A stretch of 64,000 nt of DNA from CAMDKS01 sp964402975. GTDB lineage: Bacteria; Bdellovibrionota_B; Oligoflexia; Oligoflexales; RGVZ01. The notes beneath the pieces are model-generated. The model did not search any database and had not been told where the DNA came from. It worked only from the letters and a program-made list of their open reading frames with translations. The stretch is taken from NCBI GenBank assembly GCA_964402975.1, contig CAYOEM010000013.1, positions 1-64,000 on the forward strand, given 5' to 3'. The translations under genes were made by a program, and so were the position numbers. Positions 26,932 through 36,207 of the stretch are shown piece by piece (position 1 is the stretch's first letter; every line of letters starts with the position of its first letter).

Positions 26932-28023
26932 GTGAGCCTTGGTTTACGTTTTAAGTCTCAAGCGATCCAATGCACATTGATTTTTTTGATGATGATAATA
27001 TTGCCCAGCGATTTATTTGCAAGGGCTGCTGTTGAGATCGTGCCGCTAGCGGTATGGCAGGGGAAACCAACTAGGCCATGGAGTATTGGCATGTTGAGAG
27101 ATCTTCGGCGTAAGTTTCCAAACTTAAAAATAGCGCATGCCATTAGTCCCGCGCCATTGGTTCGAGGCGGTGATAGTGATTTGGGATTTAGATTGAAATT
27201 CGCTCGACTTGTACAGCCCGGGGATGATGTTTTGCTGCATTTCGCACCTTGGCGAAGTGTTGTGCAAAAAGCCAAATTAAATTTTAGATCAGAACCGACC
27301 GTATTCGGTGCTCCCGTTAATATTGACGGCTGTGCCATTGATTGTGGTTTAGATCTCAGCGTAACAGCGTTCGATTATGCCGAGTTAAAACAGATGGCAA
27401 CTCAGGCTAAAGATATTTTGTACTCCCGCGGATTTGGCGAGGTTCAGGCGGTTTTCTTCGATCAAGGAGTTATTCCTAGCTCTCTTAGAAACGCTTTTGC
27501 GGAGTCTGGTATTCCTGAAGATTGGTCTGCCGTGGAGCTCAATCAATTGAAGGGAAATATGAAACGATTTCCAGTGTATAGCTGGAATGTTGAGAATGCC
27601 TCGAAATTCCGGGTCGATGATTTGAGTGTGAATGTTGACAGAGGTTTAAACGTTGATCACCTTCGTTTCGCAATTCAGGCAGAGATTGGCGATGTTGAGT
27701 CGGCTTCGAGGATCATTAACAAGGCGTTGGATGCGGCAGAAACGTCCAGCCGAACTGTTCGCATACCAATTGTGTTTAACGTCGAAGATTTGATTCATAC
27801 GCAGAACTTTGTCGAAGAAGCCATCCAAAAAGCGATGTCTGCGGCTAGTCAAAGATCATTCATCGTCAAGGACTGGAGTGCAAAGAACTCTAAGTGGGAC
27901 GCGGAAGCCATCCGACGGGGTGAGGCGCCCAGCAAGCTACTTGCCTCAGGGGTTAAAATATCGACCGAAGCGGAGTTTGTCTCCGATGATGAGCGTCTTC
28001 TGTCAATTGAAATGGCGCACTAA
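26932..28023 (+). CDS. exported protein of unknown function
   Basis: No family recognised. 363 residues. Seen: a signal peptide (LIFLMMIILPSDLFARA), then a mixed alpha/beta body with no metal or nucleophile motif. Fragments such as KIAHAISPAPLVRGG, GDDVLLHFAPWRSV and VQAVFFDQGVIPSSLRNAF look like the beta-alpha turns of a barrel enzyme, reminiscent of polysaccharide deacetylase or glycoside hydrolase folds, but key residues of those are not visible. AAAGGAG at 26917-26923 selects the GTG at 26932. It sits alone between the metallopeptidase and tatD genes. Confidence 0.65.
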   Translation: MSLGLRFKSQAIQCTLIFLMMIILPSDLFARAAVEIVPLAVWQGKPTRPWSIGMLRDLRRKFPNLKIAHAISPAPLVRGGDSDLGFRLKFARLVQPGDDVLLHFAPWRSVVQKAKLNFRSEPTVFGAPVNIDGCAIDCGLDLSVTAFDYAELKQMATQAKDILYSRGFGEVQAVFFDQGVIPSSLRNAFAESGIPEDWSAVELNQLKGNMKRFPVYSWNVENASKFRVDDLSVNVDRGLNVDHLRFAIQAEIGDVESASRIINKALDAAETSSRTVRIPIVFNVEDLIHTQNFVEEAIQKAMSAASQRSFIVKDWSAKNSKWDAEAIRRGEAPSKLLASGVKISTEAEFVSDDERLLSIEMAH

Positions 28024-28118
28024 GTGCGGGCTAGCTGTTAGTCTTTTATTTTGTTGAGATGCGGTCTCTTGCGCTGGTATGATTCCCAGTGCACATGCTG
28101 CTTTGGAATGGTGTTGCC

Positions 28119-28925
28119 ATGTTCTATGTCGATGTTCATACTCACCTGACTCACGAGAATTTTTCCTCGGATGTGGTCGACGTTATCTCAAGAGCTGAAG
28201 CGGCGGGCCTTGGGGCAGTCGTGGTTAATGGTCTTGAGCCAGTCAGTAATCGTATGATTCTCGACATGGCAAAAACTCACAAAATCATTCGGAGTGCTTT
28301 GGGGATTTATCCCTTGGACGCGGTCTGTCATGCAATTCCCGAGGATTTCCCCTTCGAAGTTCCTGTTTTTGATGTGAAGGCTGAGATTGAATTTATAAGA
28401 GAGCAGGCCAAGGAGGGTCGGCTAACCGCTATTGGAGAGTGTGGGTTAGATGGTTACTATCTCGGGACCGAGTATCTTGCGGCGCAAGAAGATGTTTTTG
28501 AGAGGCTAATTGGTGTAGCTCTGGAGTTTGATCTCCCATTGATCATCCATACTAGAAAGTGCGAAAGACGAGCGGGAGAGATTTTGGCGGCTTTAGGCGT
28601 AAAAAAGGTAAATTTCCATTGCTTCGGCGGTCGGGCTAATATGGCAAAAGATTTCTCGGAAAAGTACGGTTGGTATTTCTCCATCCCAGCAAATTGCACT
28701 GTCAACGAGGGGTTTCAGAAAATGCTAAAGATTCTTCCCCTTGATAGAATTCTCACCGAGACGGATGCGCCGTATCTGCCTCCCGTAAAGGGCGATCGTA
28801 ACGAGCCTAAAAACGTAGTCGGTACCGTTACGCTTTTTGCTAAGATACGAGGTCTCAGTGAGATGGTTGCGAAGGAATATGTTTACGAAAATTATAAAAG
28901 GCTATTTGGAGATAGTTCCAAATAG
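28119..28925 (+). CDS. TatD-family deoxyribonuclease
   Basis: Metal-dependent hydrolase of the amidohydrolase fold. Seen: VDVHTHLTHENF at the N-terminus with the first two metal His, AIGECGLDGYY with the Glu ligand near residue 108, IIHTRKCER, NFHCFGG, and the late ILTETDAPYLPP carrying the last Asp. 269 residues. The ATG at 28119 is chosen because family members start just before the HxH motif; a GTG 30 bases upstream is open but lacks support. Its stop codon lies inside the terminator hairpin. Confidence 0.9.
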   Translation: MFYVDVHTHLTHENFSSDVVDVISRAEAAGLGAVVVNGLEPVSNRMILDMAKTHKIIRSALGIYPLDAVCHAIPEDFPFEVPVFDVKAEIEFIREQAKEGRLTAIGECGLDGYYLGTEYLAAQEDVFERLIGVALEFDLPLIIHTRKCERRAGEILAALGVKKVNFHCFGGRANMAKDFSEKYGWYFSIPANCTVNEGFQKMLKILPLDRILTETDAPYLPPVKGDRNEPKNVVGTVTLFAKIRGLSEMVAKEYVYENYKRLFGDSSK

Positions 28926-28931
28926 CCTTTT
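28896..28931. terminator. bidirectional terminator overlapping tatD stop
   Basis: A perfect 15-base inverted repeat, AAAAGGCTATTTGGA (28896-28910) and its complement at 28917-28931, with a six-base loop. It ends in CCTTTTG on the plus strand and gives an A/T run on the minus strand, so it can end both tatD and the converging beta-barrel gene. The tatD stop TAG (28923-28925) is part of the stem. Confidence 0.88.
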
Positions 28932-28948
28932 GTTCCTCTAAGAAAATC

Positions 28949-29608
28949 TTACAGCCAGAGCGAAAAGCCAGTGCCCAGGTTTGTAGTCTGTGATCTGATG
29001 GTCTTGGCATTTGGATCCCCGCCGGTTCGGATCGAATGCTCGTCAATTGTTTTGGCTTGTCCGAAGAGTGATATCCGTTCGCTGATAAAGTAATTGAATC
29101 CTAGGCTATAGTATACGCCGCTGCCATAAAAGTCGGAGGTTGTAAGGTCACGTTGGTAATCATATCTAGTACCAACAACTCCGCCGCCTGCTTCAAGATT
29201 TGCCAATGGTGCAAGGAAAACAAGTCGGGCCCCGGCCGAGAACCTGCTACCTCCAAGACGTTCCAGTGATGAGCTGGACGCGCGCATGTTGATCATACTG
29301 TGGGCTACATTGAACTGAACAAATTTGAGAAGTTCAACGCCAAATGTCTGGGTTAAATTGTAGCCGCGCCACTTTTCGGACCTTGTGACTGCGGAGGTCA
29401 GGCCGTTGCCCGAGTTGCTTAAGTTAAATTCGCCATACTCGCCTTCAATGGCCTGTGAGACATAGAAGTGAGTAATGCTACTTGAACGGTAAGTGTTAAC
29501 GTAGTTGTGACTGACGCCTGGATCGGCAGCGGCTGACCCTGACCATAAACTTAGTCCGCTCAGCATCGCTCCAAGAATGATTGCAAAATGTTTACTCTGC
29601 TTCCACAT
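28949..29608 (-). CDS. outer-membrane beta-barrel protein
   Basis: 219-residue exported protein. Seen: a signal peptide ending SGSAAADPG, then alternating amphipathic strands rich in aromatic residues (YNLTQTFGVELLKFVQFNVAHSM, SGVYYSLGFNYFISERISLFGQA) and a C-terminal GTGFSLWL strand ending in an aromatic-Leu pair, as expected for an eight-strand barrel. ATG at 29608 has GGAG upstream; a GTG five codons earlier is possible. No family assignment beyond OmpA/OmpX-like barrel; role unknown. Confidence 0.65.
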   Translation of the reverse strand: MWKQSKHFAIILGAMLSGLSLWSGSAAADPGVSHNYVNTYRSSSITHFYVSQAIEGEYGEFNLSNSGNGLTSAVTRSEKWRGYNLTQTFGVELLKFVQFNVAHSMINMRASSSSLERLGGSRFSAGARLVFLAPLANLEAGGGVVGTRYDYQRDLTTSDFYGSGVYYSLGFNYFISERISLFGQAKTIDEHSIRTGGDPNAKTIRSQTTNLGTGFSLWL

Positions 29609-29946
29609 GGTCCAATTCTCCACTTCCAGGTTGCCGGTAGCACTGTGATGTTTACGGTTAACGAATCTAGGGTGCTATGCTATGGCTGCCTAATGACCTA
29701 TGAGCAAGGCTTATGCCAACTCTGGATATTTTAAAAAAGTCAATATAAACAGTATCTTATATAATCGTGCGTTTGCGGCTCCTGTCAAACCCTTAGACAT
29801 TCATAAGAAAAATTGACGGATTGCTTCAAACCTTTACAGGTCCTACCGGGGGGCAATCAAGATCGCTGTAATTTTCGGGGTTTATGATTGATTGATATCT
29901 GAATCCTGTGTCAAAATTGGTGCTTGGACGTTTTTGGGGGGCATTC
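29609..29946. other. 338-base gap between divergent genes
   Basis: Upstream region of the beta-barrel gene and hslO. It contains A/T-rich stretches near 29735-29765 that could be promoter elements, but no convincing promoter pair, RNA fold or open frame was found. Confidence 0.45.
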
Positions 29947-30831
29947 GTGGCTAGAGTTCACCGATTTTATAGCGATGATCTTTTCATTCGTGCCACATCT
30001 GTCATTTCCACGGCACCAATTAGAGAGATGTGTGATCTGCAGAAGACCGGGCCGCTGGCTACAATGGCATTAGGGCGGGCTGTCACGGCCGCTCTGCTGA
30101 TGGCGGCCCAGCTGCGCGATCGTCAGGTTGTAGGCTTACACTTTCGTGGCAACGGCCCCTTGGGGTCGGTTTATGCTGAAGCATCCTATGAAGGCGAGTG
30201 CCGGGGGTGGTGTGACGCCCCTGATGCAAACGTTCCCCTTAAAGATGGTCGCATCGATGTAGCGGCTGGGATGGGGGTCGGTCTTTTGAATGTCATTCGA
30301 AGCCAACCATTTGAGAAAGCACCTCACATTGGCACTGTCGAGCTCGTTTCGAGTGAGATAGGCGATGACATTGCCTACTACTTGCAGCAAAGCCATCAGA
30401 TACCGTCCGTGGTGGCGCTGGGTGTTATTCTTGGTGAGAACGGTACGGTGGACACAGCTGGCGGTGTTCTGATTGAGTTAATGCCCGGAGCTAGTGACGT
30501 CGTTATTAGTGATTTGGAAAAATTTGTTTCGCAGGCAAAGCCGCTGTCGACTCTGCTGCGAGACAATCGTGATCCAGTTGATTTGCTGCGTAATTATTCT
30601 GGCTTGATCAAAATGAACCAGGCCGAGCATCCATTTGAAATTAAATATTCCTGTCGTTGCACTCAAGACCGGGTTGAGCGCTCTGTCACCATGCTGGGCC
30701 GAGACGAAGTCTCAAGAATGGTTGAAGAGGCCAGAGACGCTGACGTTCGCTGCGAATTTTGCGGACGTACCTTCCGGGTGACTCTGGTCAAGCTCAAAGA
30801 GATTCTCGCAGGCTTTGCCAGCGTTAATTGA
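29947..30831 (+). CDS. hslO: redox-regulated chaperone Hsp33
   Basis: Holdase chaperone activated by oxidation, when its C-terminal zinc centre is lost. Seen: the N-terminal Hsp33 fold (HRFYSDDLFIRATSV, LMAAQLRDRQVVGLHFRGNGPLGSVYAEA) and the four-Cys zinc site: CRC near residue 236 and CEFC near 270. About 294 residues. The open frame runs further upstream, but a GTG at 29947 stands behind a GGGGGG tract and fits the usual N-terminus. No hslR or phosphatase partner nearby. Confidence 0.94.
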   Translation: MARVHRFYSDDLFIRATSVISTAPIREMCDLQKTGPLATMALGRAVTAALLMAAQLRDRQVVGLHFRGNGPLGSVYAEASYEGECRGWCDAPDANVPLKDGRIDVAAGMGVGLLNVIRSQPFEKAPHIGTVELVSSEIGDDIAYYLQQSHQIPSVVALGVILGENGTVDTAGGVLIELMPGASDVVISDLEKFVSQAKPLSTLLRDNRDPVDLLRNYSGLIKMNQAEHPFEIKYSCRCTQDRVERSVTMLGRDEVSRMVEEARDADVRCEFCGRTFRVTLVKLKEILAGFASVN

Positions 30832-30853
30832 CCAATTGCTTTGATAACAGTAG

Positions 30854-31426
30854 TTACCGACGTGAAATGGCGGTCTGTTTCTCTGTCGGCGCGTGCATGC
30901 CCGCGTCGAGATCAAGTATAGGATCGCCCGTGCGATTGCGGAACAATCGTCGTGCGGATCCATTTAGTAGATAAAGCCCATCGTCTTGCTTTTCTAGCAC
31001 GCCGGTTAAAGTTACAGAGCCAAGACTTTCTTCGATAGCGCCGTCTTCGCCAAGGCGTTTGAATAATTCGAGTTTAACTTGATACTGATGACTGCGCTTT
31101 AGCCATCGAACTGGTGTGGTTTTTATTCGGTAGTCGCCCAGAAAGAAATCATTCGCTCGCTCAATGCGAGCACGAAGCACTTGAGAAACAGGTTTTCCAG
31201 CGATTCTAGTTCTTTGCATTTTTCCGTTTGGGTCCCTGGTTTCGACGTCACTCCACGTCTTGAATGTCATCGGAATTCGGACCCGTTGGGAACTCGGCGT
31301 TTCCAATGGAAGATCGTCTGGACGGTTGTACGTGTTGCTTGCCGCTACTCCAAGCTGTGAGCTGGTGGCCCCTAGAGCGTTTTGGGCTATACTGAGACCT
31401 AGGACCATAAAAAGTGAGATGCGCAT
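30854..31426 (-). CDS. exported protein of unknown function
   Basis: 190 residues, not recognised. Seen: signal peptide MRISLFMVLGLSIAQNALGATS, then a strand-rich body (VRIPMTFKTWSDVETRDPNG, FFLGDYRIKTTPVRWLKRSHQYQVKLEL, LGSVTLTGVLEKQDDG) suggestive of a small beta domain. GGAGGAG eight bases before the ATG at 31426 fixes the start over several upstream in-frame Met codons. Converges on hslO with 22 bases between. Confidence 0.6.
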   Translation of the reverse strand: MRISLFMVLGLSIAQNALGATSSQLGVAASNTYNRPDDLPLETPSSQRVRIPMTFKTWSDVETRDPNGKMQRTRIAGKPVSQVLRARIERANDFFLGDYRIKTTPVRWLKRSHQYQVKLELFKRLGEDGAIEESLGSVTLTGVLEKQDDGLYLLNGSARRLFRNRTGDPILDLDAGMHAPTEKQTAISRR

Positions 31427-31599
31427 GACGGACTCCTCCCGAAGGGGGGTGACTACGGATTTCAATCTAGGGCTGGTACTCCTACATTTTAGCATGTACG
31501 TGAGGAAATAGGGAGAAACGCCCACCCGTCGCCGTAAGAGCACAGCGTTAGGTCTGTGATTTCAGGAGAAAATTGTTATAAACTATCTCTTCAGTCAAA

Positions 31600-32907
31600 G
31601 TGGAGCAAAGGGCGCGAGTTTTGGAGTATTTGAAAAGACATCGAAGTTTATTTGCTGGGCCTGTCCTGGCTTTTACCGTCGCGATATTGTGGGCGCTGTC
31701 CGTTAGCTCTCATTGGCCTCTCGTGAGGTCTCGCACGTCCACTCTAGAAATCATCCAAGGACTCGACGATCTCGTTCAATTACATATAAGCGAAAAAAAG
31801 AAACCCCCACAAAGTCTCAGCCACCTACGTATTTACGCCATTGAAAAAGACGTTCGCTATAGTTTTTATGATGCATGGGGACAGCGACTTGAATACCTAC
31901 CACTCGGCCAGATGAATTATCTGATTCGTAGTTTTGGAGAAGATGGGCTACAGAACAGGTCCAATCGAGTTCCCGATCTTGGGGTTTATCAACTTGGGGA
32001 AAATGTTCAGCTTGGACTTAAGTACGACGATCAAGCTGGCGTCATGCATCCAAGGCCTTCTGCCATACTATTCGCCGGGTCAGATGATCAAACAGGTAGA
32101 TGGCACGCACGTTTATTCATTGATCCAGAAACTGGTGAACGTCGTTTGGTGGTGAAAGATCGCGAGCGAAAGAATTTTATCATGGTGGCTCCTCACGACC
32201 ATATTGAAGAGTTCTTGTGGGTGCCTGGGCAGCTGAGGATTGTATTTACTGCAGCTCATAGCGCTCGGTATTCAGATGGGCTTTACGTTTGGGATCTAAA
32301 GACTGATCAGTCGTTGAATTTGTTTGCCCTACAGACGGATAGTCAAGACCTCGACCCGTCTCTTAAACAAAAGTCTATGTATTTGGCTCTTTCATCTATC
32401 GCGGCATCAAATCCGCCAACGGTGGCTGTTTTTGCAGCGCCCGCGGGACAGGCTATTCTTGACCCACGCAAGTTTTTTCACACATCGAATCTTCATGTAT
32501 TTACGATCGGTGATCCAGCGCGTCACGTGAAGTCTGCAGCGGTCATTCCCGGAGGGGGAGATTTTTACAATACCGACTTTTTAGGTACGCTAACGATCGC
32601 GCCCGGAGGCGAGGGGACGATGATTCAGAAAGCGTGGCTAAGCTTGCCTCAAGGAGGTGACTTTGAGAAAGGGCTGATTGCTTGGCAGGATTTTTCCTCT
32701 CGATTTGCTAAAACGGGAATGGCGCCCTACGCTATTTTGGGAGTGGCAATGTTCTATCAAGACGCGGCTGAACATTCTGGGATAAAGTCTCGTGAGGGTC
32801 AGATTTTTACGAGCTACAGCACTGAGCTGGGCGGGGCGCTCAGTAAAATGATCATCGCACCCGGGTATGTTAGAGGAATCGGCGCTTGGATCGCTGCTGG
32901 TTCCTAA
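31600..32907 (+). CDS. membrane-anchored protein with GspG-like pseudopilin segment
   Basis: 435 residues. Seen: one N-terminal membrane helix (FAGPVLAFTVAILWALSVSS), then residues 45-125 resembling the C-terminal domain of type II secretion pseudopilin GspG (SFYDAWGQRLEYLPLG, YLIRSFGEDG), and a long strand-rich C-terminal part that could be a beta-propeller or lipoprotein-like module (ILFAGSDDQTGRWHARLFIDPETGERR). It lacks the prepilin peptidase cleavage site (G then F/M before the helix). Start uncertain: GTG at 31600 has no SD, and TTG at 31621 has AAGGGCG upstream. Ends inside the leader of manC. Confidence 0.6.
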   Translation: MEQRARVLEYLKRHRSLFAGPVLAFTVAILWALSVSSHWPLVRSRTSTLEIIQGLDDLVQLHISEKKKPPQSLSHLRIYAIEKDVRYSFYDAWGQRLEYLPLGQMNYLIRSFGEDGLQNRSNRVPDLGVYQLGENVQLGLKYDDQAGVMHPRPSAILFAGSDDQTGRWHARLFIDPETGERRLVVKDRERKNFIMVAPHDHIEEFLWVPGQLRIVFTAAHSARYSDGLYVWDLKTDQSLNLFALQTDSQDLDPSLKQKSMYLALSSIAASNPPTVAVFAAPAGQAILDPRKFFHTSNLHVFTIGDPARHVKSAAVIPGGGDFYNTDFLGTLTIAPGGEGTMIQKAWLSLPQGGDFEKGLIAWQDFSSRFAKTGMAPYAILGVAMFYQDAAEHSGIKSREGQIFTSYSTELGGALSKMIIAPGYVRGIGAWIAAGS

Positions 32908-32953
32908 ACTATATGATTTTGTTTATATGGACTCGCCAAGAGGAGAAACGTTA

Positions 32954-34048
32954 ATGGTCAGAGCGACATCAGATGATGTGTTTGCGGTAATTCTTGCGGG
33001 CGGAAGCGGTACCCGATTTTGGCCGAAATCTCGGCAAAAGTGGCCCAAGCAATTATGCAGTTTGGGTGGGGCCGAAGAGACAATGATTGAAATAACTTTA
33101 CGGCGTCTGGATGGTTTTATACCACCAGAGCGTCGAATTGTTGTAACACATAAAGATCAAGCTGAAGCGACAAAAAAAATTATCGGTGACTTATGTCCAG
33201 TGGTTATTGCTGAGCCTGATGCTCGTAACACGGCCAATGCGCTCGCATTAGCCGCTTTGCAAATTGAAAAGATCTCTAAGCAACGATCTCCGATCATGGT
33301 TAGTCTTCACGCTGACCATGTTATTGAAAAAGAGGATGCATTTAAGGAATCCATTTGTACCGCAATTGATGTTGCCAGAAGCGACGAGCTCTGTCTCATC
33401 GGTATCGTTCCAAAATATCCGGAGACGGGCTATGGATACATTGAAAGAGGTGTCTCCCGTAATGAGCCCGGCGCTTTCCGTGTGGCGTCATTTCGGGAAA
33501 AGCCAGATCTGAAAACAGCCGAAACATTTGTCACGAGTAAAAAATTCTATTGGAATGCAGGGCTTTTTGTTTTTCCTGTGAGATTGTTTTTGGATGAGCT
33601 GGGCGCACGTCTACCTGCGACCGTCAAAGCTCTTCGTGATTTGGGAGGCGCGGCGACGTCATTTGGAAATATAGATCAGATAAAGTTTGCTCAGGTCTAT
33701 TCAGCCCTTCCAAAAATATCGGTGGACCATGCAGTATTGGAAGTCTCTAAACGCGTCAGCGTGGTTGAGGCTGATATTGGTTGGCAGGATGTGGGTAGCT
33801 GGGATGCGCTAGCCGCTGGATTCAAGACGGATCAGCAAGGTAACTTTGTTCAGGGTGATGTCATGCTGCTTGACAGCTCAGGTTGTACGGTCGATACGGA
33901 TGGCCCATTCACCGCTCTCCTAGGTTTAAAGGACGTTGTTGTTGTTCATGCAAAGGGAGCGATTTTAGTGTGTCCAAAGCATAGGTCCCAAGACGTCAAG
34001 CTGATTGTAGATCGGTTGAAAGAGCTTGGTCGCACAGAGCTTATCTGA
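32954..34048 (+). CDS. manC: mannose-1-phosphate guanylyltransferase
   Basis: Makes GDP-mannose from mannose-1-phosphate and GTP, for surface polysaccharide or glycan synthesis. Seen: the nucleotidyltransferase signature VILAGGSGTRFWPKSRQKWPKQ at residues 12-33, SLHADHVIEKEDAF, the sugar-binding FREKPDLKTAE, and FYWNAGLFVF; C-terminal GDVMLLDSSGCTVDTDGP is the beta-helix. 364 residues, so a single-domain form without the type II isomerase domain. AGGAG eight bases before the ATG at 32954 excludes the longer frame that begins inside the preceding gene. Confidence 0.92.
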   Translation: MVRATSDDVFAVILAGGSGTRFWPKSRQKWPKQLCSLGGAEETMIEITLRRLDGFIPPERRIVVTHKDQAEATKKIIGDLCPVVIAEPDARNTANALALAALQIEKISKQRSPIMVSLHADHVIEKEDAFKESICTAIDVARSDELCLIGIVPKYPETGYGYIERGVSRNEPGAFRVASFREKPDLKTAETFVTSKKFYWNAGLFVFPVRLFLDELGARLPATVKALRDLGGAATSFGNIDQIKFAQVYSALPKISVDHAVLEVSKRVSVVEADIGWQDVGSWDALAAGFKTDQQGNFVQGDVMLLDSSGCTVDTDGPFTALLGLKDVVVVHAKGAILVCPKHRSQDVKLIVDRLKELGRTELI

Positions 34049-34060
34049 ACGTTACGATGG

Positions 34061-35170
34061 CTACTGAATTTTATAGGCGTAAATGTTTCTAAGTCCGGTA
34101 GAAATGTACATCTGGTCGCCATTAACAATCGGAGGGGTTCCGATTCTGCCGCCTAGGTTATCAGCCCACTCGTAATTGCCAGAGCTTGATTCCAGTGCGG
34201 TGATTCGGCCGTTCGTACTCATGACATAGAGGTGAGTCTCGCTAGCAATCATGAAGGCTGCGGTCGGTCCCGGGGAGGCGCGCCAACTGACTCTGCCTGT
34301 CGAAGCGTCGTAGCATAGGACGTCGCCATTCGTCAGACCTACGTAATAGCGGCCAGATCGAAACGTCGAGGTCGATACAGATGTCTGACGGTCTTGCCAC
34401 AAAACCTGTCTTTCCTGTGCGAAGTCCACAAGAGCAACTAAACCATCGTAACGCGTTAGCAGGAGGCGGCCGTTATGGACAACCATCTCACCCACAACGT
34501 CTTTGAAGCGGGCCTCCTGATAGAACGGATTGTAGCGCCAGAGTCTTTTCCCATCTTCAATCTTCAGGGCCAGCAGTTCCCCGGACGCGAGCCCGACAAC
34601 AACGCGTCCGTCGTGAATGAGTGAAGCAGGAGGCCGTCTAACAACCACCGAGTCCGGAAACCCGGCATCATGAACCCAGGCACGCTTCCCAGTTTTTGAC
34701 TCAATCGAATAAATAACCTGACCAGTTGTTACGACAAACAAAAATCCGTTTGATAGAGTCAGGGGGCGTTCGCTGTAGGAGTCCAGCTGAGTGGTCCACA
34801 GATTTTCGCCCGTCGAGGCGTTTATGGCGGAGAGATTGCCAGATCTTGTTGAAATGTAGATGGTGTTCTCGACCATAAGGGGAGGGGTAGTTACCTCGCC
34901 GTCTGTTTTAAACCACCAGATATTTTTACGAGTCGCGCGGTTGTAGGCGCGCATGTAGTTGGAATCAAAGCTTCCGTAAACAACGTCCCCGCGCAAAAGA
35001 AATCCGCCATTGTCGGATGCAGCCAGCGGTTTCTGGGAGTCCAAGTCAGCGTTCATCATGATCATGCCAACACGAAATGGCTGCTTATCCGACGCCAGCC
35101 CTTCAAGAGCTTGAATTGCGGATGCAAACAATAAACCGAAAGTAAGGGCCTTGCGCATCATCGGCATCAT
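34061..35170 (-). CDS. bamB: BamB-like PQQ-repeat beta-propeller protein
   Basis: Part of the outer-membrane protein assembly machinery in characterised species. Seen: signal peptide (MMRKALTFGLLFASAIQALEGLA), then tandem beta-propeller blades with PQQ-repeat features: AYNRATRKNIWWF, AINASTGENLWTTQL, SIESKTGKRAWVHDA, ALKIEDGKRLWRYN, CYDASTGRVSWRA, ALESSSGNYEWADNLG. 369 residues, close to BamB. Unlike E. coli BamB there is no lipobox Cys after the signal peptide, so it may be soluble. ATG overlaps the stop of the YfgM-like gene as TGATG. Confidence 0.85.
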   Translation of the reverse strand: MMPMMRKALTFGLLFASAIQALEGLASDKQPFRVGMIMMNADLDSQKPLAASDNGGFLLRGDVVYGSFDSNYMRAYNRATRKNIWWFKTDGEVTTPPLMVENTIYISTRSGNLSAINASTGENLWTTQLDSYSERPLTLSNGFLFVVTTGQVIYSIESKTGKRAWVHDAGFPDSVVVRRPPASLIHDGRVVVGLASGELLALKIEDGKRLWRYNPFYQEARFKDVVGEMVVHNGRLLLTRYDGLVALVDFAQERQVLWQDRQTSVSTSTFRSGRYYVGLTNGDVLCYDASTGRVSWRASPGPTAAFMIASETHLYVMSTNGRITALESSSGNYEWADNLGGRIGTPPIVNGDQMYISTGLRNIYAYKIQ

Positions 35171-35997
35171 CAGGCTGGCCCCATCAGTGCTAACAGACCA
35201 CGTGCTTTCGTGGCTTCTGGTGTTGAGGCGTGTTTGGTTAAGAGCTCATTAAGAGATATCTTGGCCTGATCAAAGGACTTCTTGAAATAGAGAAGCCTCG
35301 CTTTAGTCAGGAGTACGGTCGCCTGCGTCTCGTCGTTAGCGATTTTTGACAGAAGTTCGCACTCCTTCAGCGCTCCATCAAAATCTCCCGCTTCTTCCAG
35401 GAGTCCAATTAACATAAATCTTGAGTTCATCTGGTAGAATTTGTTGGACGTACTGGTTTTGGCAACATGCTCGATGACTTTACGTGCGTCGTCGTTTCGG
35501 CCTTCACGCAATTCTTTGCCGGCCCAGCTGAGCCCTGCCATCCAGCCTTCCGGGGCGTCTAAGTTGGAATCATAGAACTTCTTGAATTCGGCATGAGACT
35601 TTGTGTAGTCGGGCTTGAGATCAGCCACTTGCTTCTCAAGATTGGTAACTTTTGTTAGAGCCTCGGGTGAAAGAGCAGCTTTTTTACCGTCTTTTTCGGT
35701 TTTGGTATTGCGAAGCTCCGTGATTTGCTTCTGGAGGTCCTCTCGCCGTTTCGACAGGTCTTTGTCCTCTTGACCGCGTACAGCTAGGATTTTGGCAAGG
35801 CCAGCACGTCTAGTTTTTACATTGTGCTGCGACCAAGCGTAAACTCCGTATCCCGCTAGAGCTACGACAAAAAGAGGGCTCAGCATCATCAAGATGCGTT
35901 TTCTGCTGGATGCTAGAGATTCGATGGACTTGGAAAGGTTTTTTTGTAACGAGTCGGGACCTTTTAGGTCACGCTCATGCTGTTTATTAGTGGTCAT
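35170..35997 (-). CDS. YfgM-like membrane-anchored TPR protein
   Basis: 275 residues. Seen: cytoplasmic N-terminus, one membrane helix (ILMMLSPLFVVALAGYGVYAW, residues 34-55), a coiled coil (KDLSKRREDLQKQITELRNTK; LTKVTNLEKQVADL) and C-terminal TPR-like helices (FMLIGLLEEAGDFDGALKECELL, TKARLLYFKKSFDQAKISLNELLTKH). In enterobacteria yfgM, a SecYEG-associated TPR protein, lies directly before bamB; the same order and overlapping junction here support equivalence. The extra coiled-coil segment is longer than in YfgM. Confidence 0.72.
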   Translation of the reverse strand: MTTNKQHERDLKGPDSLQKNLSKSIESLASSRKRILMMLSPLFVVALAGYGVYAWSQHNVKTRRAGLAKILAVRGQEDKDLSKRREDLQKQITELRNTKTEKDGKKAALSPEALTKVTNLEKQVADLKPDYTKSHAEFKKFYDSNLDAPEGWMAGLSWAGKELREGRNDDARKVIEHVAKTSTSNKFYQMNSRFMLIGLLEEAGDFDGALKECELLSKIANDETQATVLLTKARLLYFKKSFDQAKISLNELLTKHASTPEATKARGLLALMGPA

Positions 35998-36207
35998 AAT
36001 GAGGCCCCTGCTATCGATTAATTTCCTAGTTGTTTCAGCTAATTATTGAGTTCAACCGAACCCTCATGTTGCCACCTTGATTGGGTCTCACACAACAACT
36101 TTTACCTCGTGTTCTGATATGTTTTACTAAACCTTGTGATAAAATTAATGAAATCGACGTGTTTGCCGCATTTTTTGGCATCACATCATCAGTTGGAGTT
36201 CGCAAAA

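Noticed and set aside
28081..28118. N-terminal extension of the TatD protein from GTG 28089
   Set aside because: Family members begin just before the HxH motif; the extra residues have no support.
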